From assembly GCF_013409255.1 (NCBI RefSeq), contig NZ_JACCAS010000002.1:1612001-1676000 (forward strand): a DNA stretch of 64,000 nt, given 5' to 3'. The notes under the pieces are model-generated. The model worked only from the letters and a program-made list of their open reading frames with translations, was not told where the DNA came from and ran no database searches. The DNA is from Paraburkholderia bryophila (GTDB lineage: Bacteria; Pseudomonadota; Gammaproteobacteria; Burkholderiales; Burkholderiaceae). Made by a program: the position numbers and the translations under genes. Shown here one piece after another: positions 24,963 to 34,000 of this stretch. Position 1 is the stretch's first letter; every line of letters begins with the position of its first letter.

Positions 24963-27254
24963 ATGACACCTGACCGTTTCGACCCGCCATCCGCGAACCG
25001 CCTTGCTGCCAGTCGGCAGAACGAGGCGATGTTCCCCGCCGTGCCGGAACAGAATTTCCACGTACGGCGCATGACGCTGATTGCGCTGCTGATCGCCGCG
25101 ATCGTGCTGCCGTGCGTCTACGTCGCGATCATGGCGTTGAGCGATTGGCGCTCGCGCGTCGCCGACGCCACCGACCTGACGCTGCGCACCGTGCGGGTGG
25201 CCGACGAACACGCGCTGAAAGTGTTCGACATGAACGAGACGCTCGACGCGCGCGTCGTCGATCTGACCGAAGGTCTCGACGACGACGGCATTCGCGCCCG
25301 CGAAGCCGCCATTCACGAGAAGCTGCGCACGATGGGCGGCGGTTATCCGCAAGTGGCCGCAGTGTCGATCTTTGGACGCGACGGCAGTCTGCTGGCCACC
25401 AGCCGTTTCTATCCGTCGCCGGCTATTTCGATCGGCGAGCGCGACGATTTCGTCGGCATTCGCGGCGGCAAGGATCTCGACCATGTGTCGAAAGTGATGA
25501 CAGGGCATGTCGCCGGCGAGCAGGTGTTCAACACGGGCGTCGCGCGGCGCGATGCCGACGGCGCGTTTGCGGGCGTGGTCTCGGTGGCACTGCGTCCCAG
25601 CTATTTCGACGCGTTCTACCGCGAACTGCTCGGCGGCAACGACATCACGCCGATCACGATGAGCCTGGTGCGCACGGACGGTGCGATCCTTGCGCGCTAT
25701 CCACGCAACCCGCGGAACCCGCGCGAGCCGGCCGCGGTGGCACCGCATTCGCCGTTCGCCGAAGCGTTGGCGCAGGGTCGGCGGGCGGGTGTCGTGAAAA
25801 TGCATTCCGACCTCGACGGCGACGACATGATCGTCGCGTTCCGGCGGGTCGGCTCGTATCCGGTGTATGTGTCGTGCGGCTATCGCACGTCGGCGATCTG
25901 GGCCGGGTGGTATCGGCATCTGAGCGTGTTGATTCTGTCGATATTCACGCCGTCCATTGCGTTGTGGTGCGTGATCTGGCTGTCGCTGCGTCGGCTCGGC
26001 GCCGAACAGGAAGCGTGGGAGCGCTGGCAGGCCGAGGCGTCGATGCGCCGCTCGATCGAATCCGCGTACCGCCAGTCGCGCAAGATGGAGGCGCTCGGCA
26101 CGCTAGTCGGCAGCGTCGCGCATGATTTCAACAATCTGCTGATGATTCTCTCGTCCAACGTGCAGATCGCACGGCGGCGCGGCACACCAGGCCTCGATCG
26201 CGAACTGTCGGCAATGGAACGCGCGCTCAAGAGCGGTCAGTCGCTGACGCGGCAGTTGCTGGGCGTCGCGCGCAAACAGCCGTTGCGCAATGAGACGCTG
26301 TCGCTGGAGCGCTGGCTGCCGGCCTGCCGCGAATTGTTGCGCGCGTCGCTCGGCGCGAAGGTTTCGCTGGTGATTGATATTGGTGCGGAGGTTTGGCCGA
26401 TGCACGTCGACGTCGCCGAGCTCGAACTCGCGCTGATCAACGTAGCCGTCAACGCGCGCGATGCGATGCCGAACGGCGGCCGTTTCACCGTGCGGGCCGC
26501 GAATATCCATTTCCGTCGCGACGACGACTTTCCGCTGAGCGGCGAGTTCGTGCAACTGTCGCTCGAAGACACCGGCATCGGCATGGCGCCCGACGTGCTC
26601 GCACGGGCTTTCGAACCGCTCTACACGACCAAGTCGCAGGGCATGGGCACGGGCCTCGGGCTGCCGCAGGTTTTCGCCTTCTGCGAACGCTCCGGTGGGC
26701 TGGCCGCGATCGACAGCGCGGTCGGCGCGGGCACGTCGGTGCGCCTGTATCTGCCGCGCGCTACCGACGAACCCGCCGCCGACGCTCCGCCTGAGGCGAA
26801 CGTCGACGAGAGCGGCGCGCCGCAGGGGCTGCGCATTCTGCTGGTCGAAGACAACGAGGAAGTGGCCGCCGGCACCGAAGCGCTGCTGCAGATGATGGGC
26901 CACCAGATCACCTGCGTGTTCAATGCCGACACCGCGCTGCACCTGTTCGACGACGCTCACGCGCGGCGCGCCCGCACCGGCGAGCCGCTGCCGTTCGATC
27001 TGGTGCTGTCGGACATCCACATGCCGGGAAAGATGAACGGTATCGATCTGGCCGAGGCAGTGCAGGCGTTCGACACGCAGTTGCCGGTGATTCTGGTGAC
27101 CGGCTACGCGGAAGAACTCGACCGCGCACGGCACGTGGACGTGCGGGTGCTTTCCAAGCCCTTCGATATCGGCCTGCTGGAGCAACTGCTGCGTACGATC
27201 CAGCACGATTTGACGCAGACGGGGACGGATCCGGCGGCGCAATCGACGGATTGA
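24963..27254 (+). CDS. Hybrid sensor histidine kinase with Cache-like sensor and C-terminal receiver
   Basis: 763 residues. Two membrane helices (about residues 40-60 and 322-345) enclose a periplasmic dCache-like domain with SIFGRDGSLLATSRF and FAGVVSVALRPSYFD. The kinase core follows: H-box SVAHDFNNLLMILSS, N-box INVAVNARDAMPNGG, G-boxes EDTGIGMA and GTGLGLPQV. A C-terminal receiver has VEDNEEV and acceptor Asp in DLVLSDIHMPG. ATG at 24963 chosen; a later ATG at 25029 is possible. The HDFNN type of H-box fits the NtrB/HWE-like soluble phosphorelay class. Confidence 0.9.
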   Translation: MTPDRFDPPSANRLAASRQNEAMFPAVPEQNFHVRRMTLIALLIAAIVLPCVYVAIMALSDWRSRVADATDLTLRTVRVADEHALKVFDMNETLDARVVDLTEGLDDDGIRAREAAIHEKLRTMGGGYPQVAAVSIFGRDGSLLATSRFYPSPAISIGERDDFVGIRGGKDLDHVSKVMTGHVAGEQVFNTGVARRDADGAFAGVVSVALRPSYFDAFYRELLGGNDITPITMSLVRTDGAILARYPRNPRNPREPAAVAPHSPFAEALAQGRRAGVVKMHSDLDGDDMIVAFRRVGSYPVYVSCGYRTSAIWAGWYRHLSVLILSIFTPSIALWCVIWLSLRRLGAEQEAWERWQAEASMRRSIESAYRQSRKMEALGTLVGSVAHDFNNLLMILSSNVQIARRRGTPGLDRELSAMERALKSGQSLTRQLLGVARKQPLRNETLSLERWLPACRELLRASLGAKVSLVIDIGAEVWPMHVDVAELELALINVAVNARDAMPNGGRFTVRAANIHFRRDDDFPLSGEFVQLSLEDTGIGMAPDVLARAFEPLYTTKSQGMGTGLGLPQVFAFCERSGGLAAIDSAVGAGTSVRLYLPRATDEPAADAPPEANVDESGAPQGLRILLVEDNEEVAAGTEALLQMMGHQITCVFNADTALHLFDDAHARRARTGEPLPFDLVLSDIHMPGKMNGIDLAEAVQAFDTQLPVILVTGYAEELDRARHVDVRVLSKPFDIGLLEQLLRTIQHDLTQTGTDPAAQSTD

Positions 27255-27515
27255 AGCGGGTGGCGATGGGTTTGAGGTGCGGGTCGACGTCCGTCGTCAT
27301 TTACCGGCGTTGTAAAAGCGCCGCGTCGCTGTTCTGCGGTCCTGCTGTCCCGTGCAGGCGGGTGTCACCGATTCTTCAGCGCAGGCCGGCCTGTACGGGC
27401 GTATGGGCTTCGGAACCCCTGCGCCGGCTCCGGCATGATCGTTGCGGCATACAACGGATGAAGGGCACGCGTACCGCGTCGCCCGTCGGTCCATTCAATA
27501 CGTCGGGAGACAGCC

Positions 27516-28556
27516 ATGCAACATACCGTGATTGGTTTATTCGACACTTACTCTCAAGCCGAAGGCGCCCGCGACACGCTCGTCCAGACCGGCTTTGCAC
27601 CCGAAACGATCGAGTTGCAGGCCAACCCTGAACCGTCCATCGGCTCGGCAACCGATGAAGTCGCCAGCACGGGCGTGCTCGCGAATATCGAGCGCTTTCT
27701 GTCGAGCCTGTTCGCCACCGGCGCACGCGCGCCGGACACGGCGCGTTATGCCGAGGCCGTGCGGCGCGGCGCCGTGCTGGTGTGCGTCAACGCTGCCAGT
27801 GAAGCGCATGCGGATTTGGCACGCGGAACGTTGACGCGGCTCGGCGCGGTCGATATCGGCGAACGGGTGCCGGACTGGAATGAGGACGCTGCACCAGGCC
27901 GCGAGCATTCGGTGCTCGACGAACTCGGCATCGGGACGGTGGGGTCGGGGACGCCGCATTCGTCGAGCGTGGCCGCTGCGGGGATGACGGGAGCGGGCGC
28001 GCCGGCATCCGGTGTGGCGACCCCTAGCCCAAGCACGACGATGGCCGATACGCTCTACCCCATGCCGCCGGGCAACATTGACGCCGAACCGTTCGTACCG
28101 CCGCCGCTCAACGAGCGGCCCGTGCTGGATCCGATCAACGAACCGGTGACGGATCCGCTGGTCGGCGACGCGGGGCGTAGTGCGATCGCCGCCGGCTCGA
28201 TCGGCGGATCTGGCGCGATCATGCAGCCGTCGGAGGTCGTGCCCGACGCTGCGCATCCGACCTCGGGTTTAGGCGCCCAGATTCCGAACGAATACCTCGA
28301 GTACGAAGAAGATTTCCGCTCGCACTATGACGAGCAGTACGCGACGGAAAATTCGCGTTACGAGGACTATGTGCCGGCGTACCGCTATGGCGCGGAAATC
28401 GGTCAGGACGCGCGCTTTCGCGACATGCCTTGGGACGACGCCGAACCGGAAGTACGGCGTCAATGGGAAACGACCGCGCCGGATAGCGCATGGGAGCGGT
28501 TCAAACTCGCCGTGCATCATGGCTGGGAGCGGGTGACGGGGCATCACCACGTGTAG
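27516..28556 (+). CDS. YflT/general-stress-17M-like N-terminal domain protein with acidic C-terminus
   Basis: 346 residues. Residues 1-110 (HTVIGLFDTYSQAEGARDTLVQTGF) look like the heat-induced stress YflT domain seen in proteobacterial stress proteins. A Pro/Gly/Ser linker (about 130-245) follows, then an acidic, Tyr-rich segment (EYLEYEEDFRSHYDEQY) and WERFKLAVHHGWERVTG at the end. Soluble; function unknown, stress-linked by domain only. Confidence 0.8.
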   Translation: MQHTVIGLFDTYSQAEGARDTLVQTGFAPETIELQANPEPSIGSATDEVASTGVLANIERFLSSLFATGARAPDTARYAEAVRRGAVLVCVNAASEAHADLARGTLTRLGAVDIGERVPDWNEDAAPGREHSVLDELGIGTVGSGTPHSSSVAAAGMTGAGAPASGVATPSPSTTMADTLYPMPPGNIDAEPFVPPPLNERPVLDPINEPVTDPLVGDAGRSAIAAGSIGGSGAIMQPSEVVPDAAHPTSGLGAQIPNEYLEYEEDFRSHYDEQYATENSRYEDYVPAYRYGAEIGQDARFRDMPWDDAEPEVRRQWETTAPDSAWERFKLAVHHGWERVTGHHHV

Positions 28557-28633
28557 CGTGGTGCGGCGGCGTGCCGTGAATCTATGGCGAGGCCACCGTG
28601 TGCCCGTTCGGTCTCGCGGTGCAGTCTGGCGAT

Positions 28634-28663
28634 ATAGGCCTCGCTGTCTCCAGCGAGGCCTAT
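28634..28663. terminator. Perfect 13-bp hairpin between convergent genes
   Basis: ATAGGCCTCGCTG / CAGCGAGGCCTAT with a TCTC loop. There is no U-tract on either side, so it may be a transcript-stabilising or Rho-assisted end rather than a classical terminator. Confidence 0.5.
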
Positions 28664-28689
28664 CGTGCGGCAGCGAAATGGGTGAGCCG

Positions 28690-29241
28690 TCAGGCCGTCT
28701 GGCGCTTAACCCACGCGACGTAACGGTCGACGAAAGTCTGTAGAAACTTGCGCGTACCGTCGCTCACGATCTCGCCTTTTTCGTTGATCACCGACAGGTC
28801 GTGTTTGATAAACACCTCGGGTTGCGCCAACGTGGCGACATCGAGATAAGCCAGCACATTGCGCAGATGCTGCTGCGCCAACGCCGCGCCGGTCGCGCCG
28901 ACCGATGTGCCGATCACCGCACCGGGTTTGTTCCCCCACGAATTCGTGCCCCACGGACGCGAACCCCAGTCGAGCGCATTCTTCAGCACGCCCGGGATCG
29001 AGCGGTTGTATTCCGGGGTGACGAACAGCAGGCCGTCGGCCGCTTCGATACGTTGCTTCAACTGCTTGCCGGCTTCGGGATAGTCGGCATCGTAGTCCTG
29101 GCTGTAGAGCGGCAACGAGCCGATATCGATGAACTCGAACGTAAAGTCGGAAGGCGCAAGCGAAATCACGGCTTGCGCCAGATGGCGGTTAAACGACTCG
29201 CGACGCAAGCTGCCGACGACGACTGCAATGTGATATGCCAT
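28690..29241 (-). CDS. NADPH-dependent FMN reductase (chromate/quinone reductase family)
   Basis: 183 residues, flavodoxin-like fold. GSLRRESFNRHLA (FMN phosphate loop, residues 9-21), FVTPEYNRSIPGVLKNALDW (about 74-93) and VIGTSVGATGAALAQQHLR are the family hallmarks of ChrR/YieF-type quinone and chromate reductases. AGGAA ribosome site eight bases before the ATG at 29241. Single gene. Confidence 0.92.
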   Translation of the reverse strand: MAYHIAVVVGSLRRESFNRHLAQAVISLAPSDFTFEFIDIGSLPLYSQDYDADYPEAGKQLKQRIEAADGLLFVTPEYNRSIPGVLKNALDWGSRPWGTNSWGNKPGAVIGTSVGATGAALAQQHLRNVLAYLDVATLAQPEVFIKHDLSVINEKGEIVSDGTRKFLQTFVDRYVAWVKRQTA

Positions 29242-29403
29242 GGTTCGTTTCCTCGAATGGGGTGCGCGGGACGCGCAGGCGGATAACGCATGCTCATGCA
29301 TGAACATCATAGGCAAAAGCCGCGCGGGGAGCCACGGCGGGTGCGGCGATGAGCGCTGGTGACTTGTCGCCGGTCGGGTGGGCGACTGTGAGACGCAGCA
29401 ACC

Positions 29404-29465
29404 GGTGGATAACTTTATCGCCGCAAAAAGTTATCCACAGATTCACTGAATAACCTTGTGGATAA
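29404..29465. promoter_or_regulatory. Cluster of three DnaA boxes
   Basis: TTATCCACA at 29431-29439, its reverse complement TGTGGATAA at 29457-29465, and GGTGGATAA (one mismatch) at 29404-29412. Two are perfect R1-type boxes in opposite orientations. They lie in a 431-bp non-coding gap about 10 kb from the Rep-based origin and no initiator gene is adjacent. Confidence 0.65.
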
Positions 29466-29672
29466 CTGGTACTTTTGCCTTGTCAATCAAGCATGCTTTC
29501 GGCCTAGGAAGATTTGAGGCAAATCGCAGCAATCCATAGGCGGACGCTAAGAACGCGTGGCGGCGCGAGTACAAATGACCGATGTCCGCAAATCGTGCGG
29601 GACGACATTGCCGAACGGCGTCGGTGTGGGGGCAAAATGGCAACCGCGGCGGCTAGATCTAGCTTCAGCCGC

Positions 29673-29957
29673 CTACTCAGGTACGGCGATGTCCCCGTCC
29701 ACCAATTGCCAGCCGTATTGCTCGGCATACGATTGAGCGTCGTTAGCTTCGTCGAAAAAGGGCATGTCCGCGTGCCCCTGGAACGGGTAGATCACCCGAT
29801 CGTCGCTCAGGCGGATGACTTTTAGCGTCGGCACAGTGCCGCTCGACGTACGCCGCGACGACGCCGCCACCTGATAATTCTCACGGCCGACGAGAGCCGG
29901 AACCTGCTCGCCCTGCGAGCGTTTGGAAACGTGACTTGCCATCGTTGCGCGCGTCAT
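29673..29957 (-). CDS. Small Burkholderia-type hypothetical protein
   Basis: 94 residues. Basic, polar N-terminus; C-terminal half contains TLKVIRLSDDRVIYPF and DEANDAQSYAEQYGWQLVDGDI, a small beta-alpha unit resembling DUF6723-like proteins. Its ATG overlaps the previous stop (ATGA). Function unknown. Confidence 0.65.
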   Translation of the reverse strand: MTRATMASHVSKRSQGEQVPALVGRENYQVAASSRRTSSGTVPTLKVIRLSDDRVIYPFQGHADMPFFDEANDAQSYAEQYGWQLVDGDIAVPE

Positions 29958-30238
29958 AGCCCGGCGATCGACTGACCGGCTACCATGCCGTCGATCACCT
30001 GTTCGGCGTAGCTGGTCGACGCAATGCGCGCGACGCCGGCGGCGTCGAACGGCGATGTGCTCGGCACCTGAAACAGGCGGCTGCCGGTGACGATGTGGTC
30101 GCTGCCGCGCCGGCAGATGCGCACCGCGGCGTCGAAGCCGGCATCGTAATGACGGGCGCCGTCGCGATCCCTCGGCTGGTGCGGATAGACCAACGGATAG
30201 ATCTCGAGTCCTCGATAGTGTCGAATCGTGTTGCTCAT
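29954..30238 (-). CDS. Small hypothetical protein, partner of the next gene
   Basis: 94 residues (start ATG 30238; the open frame upstream lacks codon bias). YRGLEIYPLVYPH, GFDAAVRICRRGSDHIVTGSRLFQV and ASTSYAEQVIDGMVAGQSIAGL suggest a small beta-rich domain with a C-terminal helix, a pattern common among short Burkholderia proteins. It overlaps the following 94-residue gene by 4 bp, so they are one transcript. Function unknown. Confidence 0.65.
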   Translation of the reverse strand: MSNTIRHYRGLEIYPLVYPHQPRDRDGARHYDAGFDAAVRICRRGSDHIVTGSRLFQVPSTSPFDAAGVARIASTSYAEQVIDGMVAGQSIAGL

Positions 30239-30734
30239 GATGGTCGTCTCCGGTGAGGGCTTTCGTGAAACGCTATCGTTGCGGCGAACCGCGCGGCCGG
30301 CAGAAGACGTCTCACGAAAACACGGTAATGATCGACGATGCGCGTGAGCAACGGCCGCTTTCAACCCGGCCGGCAGACGACACCGCAAAGCAGAGTAGGA
30401 GGAACGGGACCCTGTTCAAAGCAGGGCGCTGTGATGCGAAGCGTTTGCGTTGGGGACTGCGCAAGCGCGCAGGAGAACTGCAAGCTGTTGACCCACTGTA
30501 ACACGTCAGTAGAGCGAGCATTGGACGCATTCATGTGCCAGGCGCGAGTGTTGCTTCGGAGTGCCGCGTAGTGTGTACCGTCCACTTTGACGCGCTGATG
30601 TCCTTCCATCATCTACTGCTCAAACGAAAAAAGGGCGCCGATAACGGCACCCTTTTGCTTCGGAAAGCTTTCCTGCTGACAGACCGGCGTCGGACCAATG
30701 AAGCGTCCGGCGGCGAGCCCGTTCGCCGTTCGGC
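30239..30734. other. Intergenic region with one terminator
   Basis: Besides the hairpin at 30626-30657 I see no gene. Confidence 0.4.
30626..30657 (-). terminator. Intrinsic terminator of the 43-residue exported peptide gene
   Basis: AAGGGTGCCG / CGGCGCCCTT (one mismatch) around a TTAT loop, followed on the minus strand by TTTTTTCG. Confidence 0.7.
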
Positions 30735-30866
30735 TTAGTTACCGAAAAACACGTTGCAGTACGATGCCGGACCGTTGCATTGCGCCGGTGCGGCTGCATG
30801 CGCAGCGCCGGAAGCGGCCGCAAACAGGGCGACGGAAGCGATCAGGGCGGACAGAATGCGTTTCAT
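30735..30866 (-). CDS. 43-residue exported peptide
   Basis: Short gene with a textbook signal peptide (MKRILSALIASVALFAAASG, cleavage after AHA near residue 24) leaving a mature peptide of about 19 residues with two cysteines (QCNGPASYCNVFFGN). A strong GAGGAG ribosome site lies seven bases before the ATG, and a terminator follows about 80 bp downstream. Family not recognised; possible small periplasmic or surface peptide. Confidence 0.75.
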   Translation of the reverse strand: MKRILSALIASVALFAAASGAAHAAAPAQCNGPASYCNVFFGN

Positions 30867-31315
30867 GGTGCTACTCCTCTTCGGCGTTTAGTTCGCGATC
30901 AGGTCGATCGATGGACTGGAGGATAGCGATTCAGTGTCCGCCTAAAAATATCAAAGTCGCAAAGACATCTTTTCGCAAAATGAAACAATCGAAATTGCCA
31001 TGCGTGGTGGATCGATTGCGATGGTGCCCGCCAGGCTCTGGGCTGTGGGGCGGACGACAGCAGCGCTCGCACACACGATTGATTTCAATTTTCGCAATAA
31101 TGTTTTTTCTGTCATAACCACCTGCCGTGGCTCGACTAACGTCATCTGTTTATCGTGCGTCGGCGGGGCATATGTTCAATACCGATTCGATTGCGCTGGG
31201 GCTTAGAGCACAATGGCGCTCGAATCCCCACATTGCGCAGAACACCCCCCTCTATGAACCACAACGACGCAAGAGAAAGCGCGCGGCAACCGCGAGCCGG
31301 GCGACGGAGCATGCC
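30867..31315. other. Intergenic region upstream of the ECF sigma gene
   Basis: About 450 bp with no convincing gene. An ATG at 31254 opens a 24-codon frame that ends inside the sigma-factor start; this could be a leader peptide but lacks other support. Confidence 0.35.
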
Positions 31316-31924
31316 ATGGCACAAGTAAGCGGGCCGGCGCTCGACGATCCCGTTTATCTGACGCAATTGCGGCGCGACCTGGTGCGCTTCGCCCGTTTGC
31401 AACTGCGCGACGCGGCCGCCGCCGAAGATGCCGTCCAGGAAGCACTCGCCGCGGCGTGGACGCAAGCCGATCGCTTCGCGGCGCAGTCGGAGCACAAGAC
31501 CTGGGTGTTCGGCATCCTGCGGCACAAGCTCGTCGACACGCTGCGCGCACGGCAACGGACGATCAACCTGTCCGCGCTGGAATCCGAACTCGACGGCGAA
31601 GCCTTGCTCGATCGCGAACTGTTCAAGGACAACGGCCACTGGTCGCGCGAAACCAAACCGCGTCCATGGCCAACGCCGGAAACCGCGCTGCGTCAGCAGC
31701 AGTTCTGGACACTGTTCGAAATGTGTCTGGAACACCTGCCGGAACAGATCGGGCGCGTGTTCATGATGCGCGAATTCCTCGATCTCGAGACCGAGGCGAT
31801 TTGCACCGAACTGAACATGACCGCCAATCATTGCAGCGTGCTGATTTACCGCGCGCGCTTGCGCCTGCGCACTTGCCTGAGCGAAAAAGGCCTATCCAGC
31901 GAGGATGCGAATGGGGAAATGTAA
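31316..31924 (+). CDS. ECF-type sigma-70 family RNA polymerase sigma factor
   Basis: 202 residues. Region 2 (DLVRFARLQLRDAAAAEDAVQEALAAAW and HKTWVFGILRHKLVDTLR) binds core and the -10 element; region 4 (LEHLPEQIGRVFMMREFLDLETEAICTELNMTANHCSVLIYRAR) binds the -35 element. An insertion between them (residues about 88-125) contains SRETKPRPWPTPE. ATG at 31316 with GGAG upstream gives the family length; the longer open frame starts with AT-rich non-family sequence. The anti-sigma gene overlaps its 3' end. Confidence 0.93.
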   Translation: MAQVSGPALDDPVYLTQLRRDLVRFARLQLRDAAAAEDAVQEALAAAWTQADRFAAQSEHKTWVFGILRHKLVDTLRARQRTINLSALESELDGEALLDRELFKDNGHWSRETKPRPWPTPETALRQQQFWTLFEMCLEHLPEQIGRVFMMREFLDLETEAICTELNMTANHCSVLIYRARLRLRTCLSEKGLSSEDANGEM

Positions 31925-32114
31925 AAACATCACGCGTTTACTGTCGGATGCGCTGGATCGGCGTTTGACAACTGGGGAATGGGTCGCCATCCGGCTGCAT
32001 CTGCCGACCTGCAGCGGCTGCCGTAACTACCGCAAGCAGATCCGTTTGCTGCGCGTGGCCGCGCGTTCGATGAGCGGGATTGCAACGCCGGGTGCCACGA
32101 ACGGGGACGACTGA
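31905..32114 (+). CDS. Zinc-finger anti-sigma factor (zf-HC2 type)
   Basis: 69 residues. The signature H-x3-C-x2-C is seen in LHLPTCSGCRNYRKQIR (about residues 31-47), characteristic of small ZAS anti-sigma factors that respond to redox or metal changes. It lacks a membrane helix, so it would be a soluble regulator. It overlaps the sigma gene by 20 bp. Confidence 0.85.
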   Translation: MRMGKCKNITRLLSDALDRRLTTGEWVAIRLHLPTCSGCRNYRKQIRLLRVAARSMSGIATPGATNGDD

Positions 32115-32201
32115 TGCGCGGCGTAGGGTAGTGGCGACGCGTCGGACGAACGCGTGAAGCGTCCTTGCACGCTGCTTGCGCCCGCTCCGCGCGTTCACCA
32201 T

Positions 32202-32492
32202 TCATCGCTCGGTGGGCGGTGTATTCCGATAACGCTCGAAATAACTTGCGTGCGCCGCCTCGTCGATCGAGATAGGAAACGGTTCGATATGCGCGGGATG
32301 TTTCTGGAGCTGCACGCGCGTGCGTATCGGCCGATGCTGGAAATTGCCGCCGCAATTCGGACACACATTACGCAATGTGCTGAGCGCGCAAACCTCGCAG
32401 AACGTGCATTCGTAAGTGCAGATCATCGCGTCAGGCGCGTTCGGCGGCAGTGACTTGCCGCATCCTTCGCAGGAAGGTCTCAGTTCAAGCAT
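32202..32492 (-). CDS. DUF1272 zinc-ribbon protein
   Basis: 96 residues. Cysteine-rich N-terminal half: RPSCEGCGKSLPP, MICTYECTFCEVCA and VCPNCGGNFQHRP give multiple CxxC pairs for zinc. C-terminal residues 60-96 are not conserved in an obvious way. DUF1272 proteins are small, conserved and uncharacterised. ATG at 32492. Confidence 0.88.
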   Translation of the reverse strand: MLELRPSCEGCGKSLPPNAPDAMICTYECTFCEVCALSTLRNVCPNCGGNFQHRPIRTRVQLQKHPAHIEPFPISIDEAAHASYFERYRNTPPTER

Positions 32493-32623
32493 GGTGGCTC
32501 CGCGTCGAGGGGGGAACGAGGTGCGCCGCACCTCGCCTGACCACGCAGTGTAAGCGGCCCTCTTACGCAGGAATTGACAGCCCAGCCGCAATTCCTGCCA
32601 ATCCGGCGGGGCCTATCGCACCG

Positions 32624-34000
32624 TCACGTCAGCACGCCCCACAGCACGAGCGTGAGCGCAAGGCCGACCACGGAGACGATCGTTTGCAAAACCGACCAGA
32701 CGAGCACCGTCTGCTTCAATTGCAAGCCGAAATACTCGCGCACCATCCAGAACCCGGCGTCGTTCACGTGGCAGAAGAACACCGAGCCTGCACCGATAGC
32801 GAGCGCCATCAGCGAATTGTGCGTCGCGCTGAGACCCACGACGACCGGGGCGACGATCCCCGCGGTCGTCGTGGTGGCGACAGTCGCCGAACCCGTCGCT
32901 TGCCGCAACGCCACCGCGATAAGCCACGCCAGCAGAATCAGCGGCATGTGCGCGCCGACCGCGATCTTGCCGATCGTCGTGCTGATGCCGGCGACGACGA
33001 GCGCCTGCTTGAGTCCGCCGCCGGCGCCGATAGTCAGCAGCAGCGCGGCGATCGGCGGCAAGCTTTTGCGCAGAATGCCACCGACGCGGTCGCGCGCCAT
33101 GCCACGCGACCAGCCCAATGCGACCACCGCGAACAGCACGGTGAGGCCGAGTGCAATCAACGGCTCACCCAGGAAATTCAGCGCGTCGAACAGGAACGTT
33201 TCGGGGTGAAGCAGAAGCTTCGCGACCGTGCGGCCCAACATCAATACGACGGGCAACAGAATCGTGATCAGCGAAATCGCGAAACCCGGTGGCTCGGCGG
33301 TGTCTTGTTGCGCGGTGAACAGCTTGCCCATTTCTTCGGGCTCGGCGACATGCATCCGCTTCGACAGCCAGATACCGTAGAGCGGACCGGCGAGAATCAC
33401 TGCCGGAATCGCGACGATCAGGCCAAGGCCGAGCGTCAGACCGAGATCGGCATGCAGCGCGCTGACCGCGATCAACGGACCCGGGTGCGGCGGCAGTAGC
33501 GCATGCAGCGTGGTCATGCCGGCCAGCGCGGGAATCGCGATACGTAAGATGGGTTGTTGCGAGCGGCGCGCCATCACGAAGATGATCGGCACCATCATCA
33601 CGAGGCCGACTTCGAAGAAGAGCGGCAAGCCGATGATCAGCGCGACGAGCGCCATCATCCACGGCAGCGTGCGCGGCGTCGAATGTTTGAGAATGGTCGA
33701 AACGAGCCGGTCGGCCGCGCCCGATTCGGCCATCAGCGCGCCGAGCATGGCCCCCAGCGCGATGATGATGCCGACGTCGCCGAGCAACGCACCCGCGCCT
33801 TTGCTGAAAGCACTGGCGACAGCCTCTAGCGGCAGTCCCGCGGCAAAACCTGCGGCGAACGTGCCGACCAGAATCGACAGGAACGGCGCGAGCTTCAGCA
33901 CGCTGATGAAAATGATAATGAGTGCGAGTCCAAGCACGCACGAGAGAATCAGTTGGGTGTCGTGGGATGACCACGGCGCGAGTGTTGTCGTCAGATGCAC
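32624..34000 (-). CDS. GntP-family gluconate/organic acid:H+ symporter
   Basis: 458 residues, about 12-14 membrane helices. Family segments include PFLSILVGTFAAGFAAGLP, LPLFFEVGLVMMVPIIF, LLPPHPGPLIAVSALHADLG and ATGSATVATTTTAGIVAP. These transporters take up gluconate or related sugar acids; the exact substrate cannot be read from sequence. I use GTG at 34000, four bases after AGGGA and immediately before HLTTTLAPWSSHDTQ; an ATG nine codons upstream at 34027 is an alternative. Confidence 0.9.
   Translation of the reverse strand: MHLTTTLAPWSSHDTQLILSCVLGLALIIIFISVLKLAPFLSILVGTFAAGFAAGLPLEAVASAFSKGAGALLGDVGIIIALGAMLGALMAESGAADRLVSTILKHSTPRTLPWMMALVALIIGLPLFFEVGLVMMVPIIFVMARRSQQPILRIAIPALAGMTTLHALLPPHPGPLIAVSALHADLGLTLGLGLIVAIPAVILAGPLYGIWLSKRMHVAEPEEMGKLFTAQQDTAEPPGFAISLITILLPVVLMLGRTVAKLLLHPETFLFDALNFLGEPLIALGLTVLFAVVALGWSRGMARDRVGGILRKSLPPIAALLLTIGAGGGLKQALVVAGISTTIGKIAVGAHMPLILLAWLIAVALRQATGSATVATTTTAGIVAPVVVGLSATHNSLMALAIGAGSVFFCHVNDAGFWMVREYFGLQLKQTVLVWSVLQTIVSVVGLALTLVLWGVLT

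Noticed and set aside
31254..31328. 24-codon frame overlapping the sigma-factor start
   Set aside because: Could be a leader peptide, but there is no ribosome site or regulatory codon run to support it.
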